64,000 bases of DNA. Origin: JBLIRR01 sp049472395 (GTDB lineage Bacteria; SZUA-182; DTGQ01; JBLIRR01). The stretch is from assembly GCA_049472395.1 (NCBI GenBank), contig JBLIRR010000037.1, positions 1-64,000 of the forward strand, written 5' to 3'. Below are positions 25,752 to 33,395 of the stretch, piece by piece. A program made the position numbers and the translations under genes. Position 1 is the first letter of the stretch. Each line of letters opens with the position of its first letter. A model generated the notes under the pieces. The model was not told where the DNA came from and did not search any database. It saw only the letters and a program-made list of their open reading frames with translations.

Positions 25752-27359
25752 TTACTTATCATAACTGTTCGTTGGAGTAATCCCGTCCCATTCTAGTACT
25801 CCGGCTATCACATCGGTGACTTTCGTCGTGTATGTGCCGGACGGTGCGTTCGCGGCTTTAAAGGTTACAGTGCCATCCGATCCTGTTGTACCGGTTCCGG
25901 AACCATATAACGACTTGTTACGATAAAGCTCAATTGAAACGGATGCACCTTCCACTACGTTTCCAAGGTCATCCAAGAGAGCAACGGTTATCAAAAGATG
26001 TCTGCCTCTGCCTTCAGTGCTGTACTTAATAGAAACAACGCTTACGGCTGTTGGTTCTGCCGGCGGCGTTCCCACGGTGATACTGACGGAGTCGCTTCCG
26101 GTTTTGCCGCCTGAGTCGGTCACCGAGGCGGTGATCGTATGCATTCCCTCGCTCAATGTCCCAGAGACGCTGCCCCCTTGACCTATCTCCCCATCGATGC
26201 TGGATGTCCAGACCAGACTTGCTGAGAGGTCCCCATCCTCGTTGTCCATGGCCTCTCCTTCGAAGGTGATTACTTCCGAAGAGTCAAATGTAGTACCATC
26301 ATTAGGGCTTATAATACTAACTACCGGTGCCACATTCACAGTAGGCTCTTCACCGTCAACGGTCACATTGAACGCAGCGAGTACCAGGTCAATCCTATTG
26401 GCGACCGTGATCGTTGAGCTGCCGGCAAATAGCAATCCAACCGGGTTGAGATAGTCATCATCGGTAACAATCAGCGAACCAGAGTCGCCTCCCAAGCTAA
26501 AATCTCCTGGTTCGATTATGATCTGATTCACAAATCTCGCCGTCTTGCCGACGCCGTAGCTGATGTTGACGGTGGCATTGACGCCCGTAACTTCCCCTTT
26601 GGTCAGTTTAGTTGTTCGCCCGAATTTCTGTACTTTCTGACCAATTGAGGCCCCGACGATGGTCGAGTTGGGTGTTCCATAACCACCTTCGGATGTGGGT
26701 GTGGTAGTGCCCACCTTTTCGGTATCCGTCAGAGCGATGGCCGCATCGATTACGTTTTTGGCCCTGCGGCTGAACACGATCGGCTCGAAATCGAAAAGCG
26801 TACCGATGACATCAGTCTCAACGTTACCACCATCAAACGGACCTGGTTGAATGACAGAGTCACCGATTGAAGCTTCATTCGAGTTCGCATACACATGATT
26901 GTTACTGAGGGCGTAAACTATCTCACCATCGTCTCTACTACCATTATTATTATCATCATCATACACCCTGCACCCGATCGTTCCGGCAGTGATATCTGGG
27001 TGGCCGGTCGAAACCCCTATCGGGACAGGTCGTTCATACCTTTCCGTAGTGAGAGCGTAAATTTTGCCCGTGATTACGACCTGGACAGGGACGCCGTCGA
27101 GCTGTTGAGGAATACCGCGAACTCCCGGACCGGCTGTAAAGACCCTGATAGCCAATTGGCCGTTCTGGCCAACCCCAATGGCAGTGCCCTCGACGCCATC
27201 CATTGCCATAAGCCGGTCGGTATTTCTTTCCTGGACTTCTATGACGCGGTCAAAGGCCCAATCCCTATTACCCTGGGCTGATAGGACGCCCGAAAGAACC
27301 ATCAGTCCGAAAATGGTGACAATTACTAATAGTACTTTACAAAAAATTTTTTTTGTCAT
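25752..27359 (-). CDS. Secreted trypsin-like (Nal1-type) serine protease with Ig-like domains
   Basis: The 535-aa product has a signal peptide (1-29), an N-domain with GVEGTAIG (about 35-105), and a chymotrypsin-fold peptidase with a visible triad: His in SNNHVYA (about 155), Asp in NVIDAAIAL (about 203) and Ser in GGDSGSL (about 293). An Asp/Asn loop DDDNNNGSRDDG may bind calcium. A PKD/Ig-like domain (about 350-440) and a bacterial Ig-like domain (about 445-535) follow, suggesting surface or polysaccharide attachment. The arrangement is intact and should yield an active exported protease. Its own N-domain is duplicated as a free lipoprotein immediately downstream. Confidence 0.85.
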   Translation of the reverse strand: MTKKIFCKVLLVIVTIFGLMVLSGVLSAQGNRDWAFDRVIEVQERNTDRLMAMDGVEGTAIGVGQNGQLAIRVFTAGPGVRGIPQQLDGVPVQVVITGKIYALTTERYERPVPIGVSTGHPDITAGTIGCRVYDDDNNNGSRDDGEIVYALSNNHVYANSNEASIGDSVIQPGPFDGGNVETDVIGTLFDFEPIVFSRRAKNVIDAAIALTDTEKVGTTTPTSEGGYGTPNSTIVGASIGQKVQKFGRTTKLTKGEVTGVNATVNISYGVGKTARFVNQIIIEPGDFSLGGDSGSLIVTDDDYLNPVGLLFAGSSTITVANRIDLVLAAFNVTVDGEEPTVNVAPVVSIISPNDGTTFDSSEVITFEGEAMDNEDGDLSASLVWTSSIDGEIGQGGSVSGTLSEGMHTITASVTDSGGKTGSDSVSITVGTPPAEPTAVSVVSIKYSTEGRGRHLLITVALLDDLGNVVEGASVSIELYRNKSLYGSGTGTTGSDGTVTFKAANAPSGTYTTKVTDVIAGVLEWDGITPTNSYDK

Positions 27360-27471
27360 ATAAAATTCTCCTCTATTTTATAAAAAATTTTTTTTCATTT
27401 CTCATAAGTGATAATAATTTTTTATTGCCCTACTAAGATTGCCTTTTTTATCACCTCCTTAAATAATTTTT

Positions 27472-27892
27472 CTAAGCATCATGCGACAGAACTTTGATAT
27501 CAGCCACTTTGTCTTGTAGGTCTTCCCATCCGGAAATATTTTCAAGGTCTAAAGGTGTACCCTCGTTGCAAGTTGACGGGCAGTGTCCTGACTTATCCCA
27601 AAAATCCGGTCCCGCAATTTTAATGCCTCTATCACTAAAATATGGGGAACATTCCTCCAATCAACTGGATCAGGAGGTTCCTCCGCCACTCCAGATGTCA
27701 CCGCAGTCTCATCCTCCGCAGCTCCCATCTCCGGTCTTTCGTTAAATAATAAACCGCTCAATGCCTTCCTTTCTTCATGAGACATCCTTGAAATGGAGGT
27801 CTCACCGCCTGTCCATTCGGCCCCCTTTGCTTTTATAGCCTTTCTGATCTCTGCCAGCTCCCCGGCTTGGTCAGCCCTTTTTTATTCATATG
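27472..27892 (-). pseudogene. Papain-like (C1) protease pro-region, frameshifted remnant
   Basis: One frame reads ELAEIRKAIKAKGAEWTGGE, then ISRMSHEERKALSGL, and ends PDPVDWRN. This is the pattern of bacterial C1-peptidase pro-regions running into the mature DWR start. The frame then shifts near 27650 into a second frame (YFSDRGIKIAGPDFWDKSG...) that ends at 27472 without the catalytic Cys or His region. No good start codon exists upstream. The identification is tentative, but the break is clear. Confidence 0.4.
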
Positions 27893-28746
27893 AAATATAT
27901 TTTACATCTATTTTTTCAAATTAACATTAGCCCATCATATTTTCTCTCTTTTATTGTTAACCAAATTATTCTTTAAGTATAAATAGTTCCAGATGATTTT
28001 TTATAATATTTTTTTATAATGATATCTATCCCTTTTTCATTATTCTCATAAAAGAGTGGGGTGCCACCCATATACATAGTACCTTTAGAATCCCCGTATT
28101 ATTAAGATCGTTCTTTTTAATTCACCTATCTATACGTACTTTGAGACACGTACTTTGAGACTCTCATCTATTTATATGTTTATATCAGCTGTGAATCTAT
28201 CCTTGTCAGTACTTCTTGATAGAGATATATTCTGTTTCTCATAAATTCTTTCTGAATTGAATGCTTTATTAGAAGTAGGGGATATGGATTGACGAAAAGA
28301 TAAAGAAAAGATTGCAATTATAAAAAAAACTGTTATTAATATTATAGTGAATAAATCTGGAAAAAGATTTATTATATGAATAAACATGAAAAATAAAATC
28401 TTTAACTGATTAATATTTAATATAAATCTGATGTGCTTTAATTATAAGCAATAATCATTAATTTGTCAATATAAATATTTATTTTTTTTAATACAGTTAC
28501 TTATTGCCTTGAAGTGATTAGCTTTATGACAATTCAAAATCGGACATCACAAAGATGATTAGGATATTGGTCTTAATCATCAGGGACAGGTTAATATACA
28601 TTCTTAGGTGTCATTGAAATCTGAAATAAGGAGATCGATTATTTTGAACGGCAAAAAATACTAACAAATAGTATAAGCAATAAGTCTTAAGAGAGAGAAA
28701 ACTTCTTTATTGAAAAGGCACTTTTAAGGAATTATAATAAATTCTT
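27893..28746. other. AT-rich intergenic region
   Basis: About 850 bp without a well-supported gene. A 71-codon minus-strand frame (28172-28387) with one membrane-like segment lacks a ribosome site. A perfect 14-bp tandem duplication (ACGTACTTTGAGAC) lies at 28134-28161. Promoters for the plus-strand barrel gene must lie near 28600-28740. Confidence 0.4.
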
Positions 28747-29385
28747 ATGCAGCATACACATTTTTTAAAAAAGCGTGGTCATTTTCTTTTATTACTATTT
28801 TTTGTGATGCTTATCGTGTATTCCCCATTTCATACACTCCAGGCTAAGGAAAAAGAAAATGAAAATATTCTTAGCAAGGAGAAAAAAATCTATTTCACCC
28901 TACGATTAGGGCAGGGGGGATTTTCTGATGATCGGTCAGATCTTGGTGTATTAGGGGGTGGCCAAATTGCACTGGATATCAAATCACATAAATTTCCCAT
29001 TGCCATTTCGATTTCTAGTGAATATTACACAAATAGCCCGAACCCAACCCATTCTTATGAAATAGCCGATTTAACGGCATATAATTTACTTTATATGACA
29101 AAACCATTTAAACACGAAAGGGTAAATGTTTTCCTGGGAGGAGGTTTTGGCTGGCTCCAAGTCCCTAAAGGCGAAGAAGAACCTGCGGCCAGGGTACAGG
29201 GCTTTCTCTATAACCTCGAGGCGGGAATAAATGTGCGATTATTCTGGAAGATTGGTTTCTATTGTATAGGCAAGTACCTCTATGCGCAGAAGGAAAGGAA
29301 TAACATAAAAGTAATTGATTTCAGCGAGCATATTTTTCTCCTAGGGCTTACTTTCAACTTTGGTTTATTTGATAAAGCCGGGTAA
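28747..29385 (+). CDS. Small outer-membrane beta-barrel protein
   Basis: The 212-aa product has a signal region (residues 10-36, ending LQA-KE) and alternating amphipathic strands with Gly-rich turns (LRLGQGGFSDDRSDLG, FLGGGFGWLQVP, LGLTFNFGLF), typical of eight-strand OmpA/OmpW-size barrels. It does not end in Phe (FDKAG), so the last strand is probably LLGLTFNFGLF. The nearest relatives in this window are the Glt-operon barrel and the porin-like protein. Function is unknown. Confidence 0.65.
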   Translation: MQHTHFLKKRGHFLLLLFFVMLIVYSPFHTLQAKEKENENILSKEKKIYFTLRLGQGGFSDDRSDLGVLGGGQIALDIKSHKFPIAISISSEYYTNSPNPTHSYEIADLTAYNLLYMTKPFKHERVNVFLGGGFGWLQVPKGEEEPAARVQGFLYNLEAGINVRLFWKIGFYCIGKYLYAQKERNNIKVIDFSEHIFLLGLTFNFGLFDKAG

Positions 29386-29488
29386 GATGAAACGGATCAT
29401 AGCCAACTGATGACACTGTGAATGTCTTACCATCCAATCAATCTTCTTTTTTAGAATCATCCGGCAACTTGGCAGAAGGAGCTAAATC

Positions 29489-29528
29489 CACTATTAAGCT
29501 CTCTCATTTTCATATGCGTATCTATGAA
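29489..29528 (+). repeat. 40-bp dispersed repeat, copy 2
   Basis: It is 38/40 identical to 15643-15682. Here the frame extends upstream (LAEGAKSTIKLSHFHMRIYE), again in intergenic DNA before an exported-protein gene. Confidence 0.7.
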
Positions 29529-29636
29529 AAAAAATTTATTTCTCTCGTCTTTTGATCGATTTAAATATCGTAGTATTTATTGAGGTACTTTAATAAAACT
29601 CGCTAACATTTTAAATGACCGAAAAAGGAGAGACTT

Positions 29637-30434
29637 ATGTGTAGTATTAAAAAATCAATGAATGTATTATTTATTATGGTGACCGCGTTTTCTTTTATCA
29701 TTTTATCAATTAATATGGCTCAGGCACAATTTGACATGTTCCGTGAATTGGTGCCATCGGCTAAAACCCAGGGCGCGAATATGTTTGAGGCTGATTGGAT
29801 ACCAGGAACGAGAATGCCTGCTGCTGTCCCTGCTCCTGAGCAGTTGGTGGAAACGAAGATGTCTGAAACAAAGATGCCTGAAGAGGATAGTCAACTCGTT
29901 GAGGATAACCTTGAAGATGAACTTACGGATTCCAATGAACTTATAGTCGCTGCACTTGGCCCGATGTATCAGCCGAATCTTATAAGCGGCGGCAATAGAT
30001 GGACAATTACCTTTTTTGACGATTCCTCCCCCGTCCATACGCAATGGGCAACTCAGGGTATCTGTTTCAAATATAAAGGAAGAGTAGGACGGCATGACAG
30101 ATACGTATGGTGGTCTGATACCTATCCGGATTGGAATGGAAGAGCAACTCAAGAAGGCGATCAAATTGTTATGTATGGCGATTATGCAGGAGATGTGGGA
30201 CATGACGGTATGATATGGGATATTGTCACAAGCAGCAGAAGTAATGAAGGAGCGGGCCACTGGTGGGAATGGCGTGAAGATGGCAAATACGGAAGAGTCA
30301 TCGGTTTTGGAAATGCGAAGCTTATACGGAGAGGAAAGTGCAACTGTGATGAGGTAAAAGCCATGGATATTGATCTTCCTCTCACTAAAGATGGTTATAT
30401 TATGGAAACGCCGTCAGGTATGCAGTTTGAGTAG
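29637..30434 (+). CDS. Exported protein of unknown function
   Basis: The 265-aa product has a signal peptide (1-31, ending AQA-QF), a Pro/Glu/Met-rich linker (about 45-85) and a Trp/Tyr/Gly-rich C-terminal domain: RWTITFFDDSSPVHTQWATQG, VWWSDTYPDWNGRATQEGDQ, GHWWEWREDGKYG, ending with a CNCDE motif. The Trp-rich all-beta look suggests a small lectin-like or lipocalin-like fold, but I recognise no family. AAAAGGAGAG precedes the ATG, and a strong terminator follows, so it is monocistronic. Confidence 0.65.
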   Translation: MCSIKKSMNVLFIMVTAFSFIILSINMAQAQFDMFRELVPSAKTQGANMFEADWIPGTRMPAAVPAPEQLVETKMSETKMPEEDSQLVEDNLEDELTDSNELIVAALGPMYQPNLISGGNRWTITFFDDSSPVHTQWATQGICFKYKGRVGRHDRYVWWSDTYPDWNGRATQEGDQIVMYGDYAGDVGHDGMIWDIVTSSRSNEGAGHWWEWREDGKYGRVIGFGNAKLIRRGKCNCDEVKAMDIDLPLTKDGYIMETPSGMQFE

Positions 30435-30446
30435 ATCGATTTTCAT

Positions 30447-30480
30447 AATCCTCCCTAAGTCTTCTTGGGGAGGATTTTTT
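30447..30480 (+). terminator. Rho-independent terminator
   Basis: AATCCTCCC pairs perfectly with GGGAGGATT around a 12-nt loop and is followed by a T-rich tract. It terminates the 29637-30434 transcript and sits at the convergent end of the P-type ATPase gene. Confidence 0.85.
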
Positions 30481-33211
30481 ATTTTCTTTTAAAAAATTTG
30501 ATTATTTCATGAGCGAATAGGAAAATTGCCGACGAGGCAATAATAGTTGCCCAATCTGCCAGTGTTAAACCGGTAAATGCCAAAAATGTATTCAATCCGG
30601 GTGTATAAATGGCAACAATACAAAAACCAATGGAAAGCAGAATAGAATAGAGCATATTTCTATTACTGAAAAAGTTTCTATTGAACAGGGATTCTAGCTC
30701 ATACCGCCTTGAGAGGATATTAATAAATTGTGCACCTACAATGGTCATATAACAAAGGGTTGTTGCTCTGCTATAAAGAACATGGGTTTCTGTAAGGACT
30801 ACTCCCATTCTGCGAATAAAAAATCCAAAATTCAAAAAGCCCAACAACCCCATAAGAATCCCTAGAAAGATAATTTCTGTAGCTGTCTTTGTGTTCACAA
30901 TATGGGATTCCCTGCTTCTGGGAGGGGATGTCATTAAATCCTTCGATCCTGGATCAAAGGTAAGAGCGGTGAGGGGGAGGATTTCTGCCAACAAATCGAT
31001 GGCTAATATCTGTATGGCAAGGATCGGAATCGGCCATTTAAAAAGCGCAACTCCTAAAAGTCCTAATAATACAACTGTTAACTCTGCGCCATTACTCGTT
31101 AATGAGGCAAGCACGGTTTTCTTAAGATTATTAAAAATAGTGCGTCCTTCTCGAATAGCATGCACAAGTGTCGGAAAACTGTCATCTAACAATACAAGTT
31201 CGGCAGCCTGTTTGGATACATCTGTTCCCATTTGTCCCATTGCGACTCCAATATGTGCACTCTTAAGAGCCGGTGCATCATTTACCCCATCTCCTGTGAC
31301 AGCAACGATTTTATCTTGGCTTTTTAGGATCTTGACAATACGCAATTTATTTTCAGGGGAGACCCGGGAGAAAATCAACGCCCTCTGTGTATCCATAGTC
31401 TTCTTTAATATGTCATCGGACATGTTTTCCAATTGATGACCGGTGATAACCGGTACATCTTCACCCCTCATCGATAAATCAATTTTCTTGCCCACAGCCT
31501 GGGCTGTAATCGCATGATCACCTGTCATGATAAAAGTACTAATGTGGGCTTGGTGTGCTTTATCTATTGCCTCTTTCACTCCCTCTTTCGGAGGATCAAT
31601 CATGGCCACAAGCCCCAAAAACGTCACATCCCTCTCAATTTCCTCGAGGATATAATCCGTCTCGTCCGGCCCAAGCTTTCGAAATGCAATAGCTAATACA
31701 CGCAGCGCCTTGTGAGAATAAGCTTCATTTAAAGCCTCCAAATTTTTAATATCTTCGTCGGTTATGGGAGAAGCCTGAGAATCTTTCCAGATATATTTAC
31801 TCACAGAAAGGACCTTATCAAGAGCCCCTTTCATCGCTAAAACCTTTTCGTCACCAAACTTGCGAACCGAACTCATCCGTTTCCTCACAGAATCAAAACT
31901 AAATTCATGCAACTCAGGGTTTTCTTCATCTTCCTTTGGTGAGCGGGTGCCAAGCTTTGTAGAGAGGGTAATTAAGGCTGCCTCTGTAGGATCGCCAATG
32001 GAATACCAGCTGGAATGATTCTCATCCGGCGCATGAATTTCCGCATTGGAGGCCATGGTCGCAGCATCCATCATAATTTCCAGTTTATCAATAAATTCTT
32101 GCGTAAGTGGCTTTCCCTCATCATCCACAATTGTGCCTTTCGGTTCATAGCCTATTCCTTTTACCTCATATTCCTTTCCGCAAAACCACACCTTTGTCAC
32201 TGTCATTTCGTTTTTGGTAAGCGTCCCTGTCTTATCCGTACAAATTACATTTGTTGATCCTAAGGTTTCAACAGAGGAAAGCTTCTTGACAACTGCGTTT
32301 TCCTTGGCAAGACGGTTGACACCTTTGGATAATGCAACGCTTATCTGCATGGGCAATGCCTGGGGTACAATGGCCACAGCAATTCCGAGCGCATAAATGA
32401 GGGCGAAATGCAGACCCAATCCCTGGGAGAGGCTCACAAAGAAGAGAAGGATGGAAATTATAATTGCAAACACTGTAATCCTGTTGGCAACCACTTGGAG
32501 TTCCTGTTGGAGAGGAGATTGAGAGGTTTTCGCTTCTTGTGTGAGATCGGCAATTTTACCCATTTCCGTGTCCATTCCCGTTGCCACAATAACACCCTTT
32601 CCATTCCCCGATGCTACCATTGTTCCCAGATATGCCATGTTTTCACGATCAGCCAATACACATTCCTCTTTTATTAAATTGCTGTGTTTATTCTGGGGCA
32701 TGGATTCTCCGGTCAGTGATACGTCATTTGTGCGCAAATTAAATGATTCGATTATTCTCACATCTGCCGGGACCTTATCTCCCTCATCCAGACTGATAAT
32801 ATCGCCTTTTACCAATTCAGCCTGTGGCAGTTCCTTTAATTCGCCATCACGATATACCTTTGATGGTGATTGCACTAATTTTTTCAGGGATTCCATAATC
32901 TGTTCAGCTTTATATTCCTGAAAAAAACCGATAACCGCATTAATGATAGTGATGATCAGCATGATAATTCCATCCCGATAGCTTCTGATTAAAAAAGAGA
33001 TACCTGCAGCTACCAACAAGACCGCCATAAACACATCTTTAAATTGGAGCAAAAATTTGATGATTACCGGCGTTTTCTTGCCTGTTACGAGTTCATTTGT
33101 GCCATCCTGCTCCAGCCTCTTGTGAGCTTCTGCAGTTGACAGCCCGGTTTGGGAAGTATTTAAGTGTTTTAAAACCTCTATGGCTGGTTGTCGATACCAT
33201 TCTTTCATCAT
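30479..33211 (-). CDS. P2-type cation-transporting ATPase
   Basis: The 910-aa protein has the complete P-type ATPase set: N-terminal cation-ATPase domain, actuator TGES (about 166), phosphorylation site DKTGTLT (about 324), a nucleotide domain, hinge TGDGVNDAPALK and ten membrane helices. The fold is the SERCA/PMR1-like P2 branch. Ion-site residues differ from Ca2+-ATPases: helix 4 reads VPQALP instead of VPEGLP, helix 5 keeps N and E (SNGAEL), and helix 6 reads IDLLAEILP where SERCA has VNLVTDGLP. Ca2+, Mn2+, Na+ or H+ cannot be chosen from sequence. It is probably monocistronic. Confidence 0.9.
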   Translation of the reverse strand: MMKEWYRQPAIEVLKHLNTSQTGLSTAEAHKRLEQDGTNELVTGKKTPVIIKFLLQFKDVFMAVLLVAAGISFLIRSYRDGIIMLIITIINAVIGFFQEYKAEQIMESLKKLVQSPSKVYRDGELKELPQAELVKGDIISLDEGDKVPADVRIIESFNLRTNDVSLTGESMPQNKHSNLIKEECVLADRENMAYLGTMVASGNGKGVIVATGMDTEMGKIADLTQEAKTSQSPLQQELQVVANRITVFAIIISILLFFVSLSQGLGLHFALIYALGIAVAIVPQALPMQISVALSKGVNRLAKENAVVKKLSSVETLGSTNVICTDKTGTLTKNEMTVTKVWFCGKEYEVKGIGYEPKGTIVDDEGKPLTQEFIDKLEIMMDAATMASNAEIHAPDENHSSWYSIGDPTEAALITLSTKLGTRSPKEDEENPELHEFSFDSVRKRMSSVRKFGDEKVLAMKGALDKVLSVSKYIWKDSQASPITDEDIKNLEALNEAYSHKALRVLAIAFRKLGPDETDYILEEIERDVTFLGLVAMIDPPKEGVKEAIDKAHQAHISTFIMTGDHAITAQAVGKKIDLSMRGEDVPVITGHQLENMSDDILKKTMDTQRALIFSRVSPENKLRIVKILKSQDKIVAVTGDGVNDAPALKSAHIGVAMGQMGTDVSKQAAELVLLDDSFPTLVHAIREGRTIFNNLKKTVLASLTSNGAELTVVLLGLLGVALFKWPIPILAIQILAIDLLAEILPLTALTFDPGSKDLMTSPPRSRESHIVNTKTATEIIFLGILMGLLGFLNFGFFIRRMGVVLTETHVLYSRATTLCYMTIVGAQFINILSRRYELESLFNRNFFSNRNMLYSILLSIGFCIVAIYTPGLNTFLAFTGLTLADWATIIASSAIFLFAHEIIKFFKRK

Positions 33212-33321
33212 GCAATTATTCCTTTTTCGTGCGTAAAAGTCTATTGTAACATTATTTAAGATATATCAGGAAATTATATTTATAATGTGCGGAATTTGTC
33301 AAGCACGCTGCCATCACTATA

Positions 33322-33365
33322 CAGGGCAATCTCGCATGAAAGATTTTTTTCATACGATTGCCCTG
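33322..33365. other. Imperfect hairpin between ATPase and VIT-vWA genes
   Basis: CAGGGCAAT (33322-33330) pairs with ATTGCCCTG (33357-33365), and inner ATGAAA pairs with TTTCAT, giving a long interrupted stem. It lies just downstream of the minus-strand VIT-vWA stop codon and may act as a terminator or mRNA stabiliser. Confidence 0.45.
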
Positions 33366-33395
33366 ATACTTGTGGTTTATACAAAGTCTGTTTCA

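Noticed and set aside
28172..28387. Minus-strand 71-codon frame as a small membrane protein
   Set aside because: There is no ribosome site, no neighbour coupling and very AT-rich composition; a fortuitous frame is more likely.
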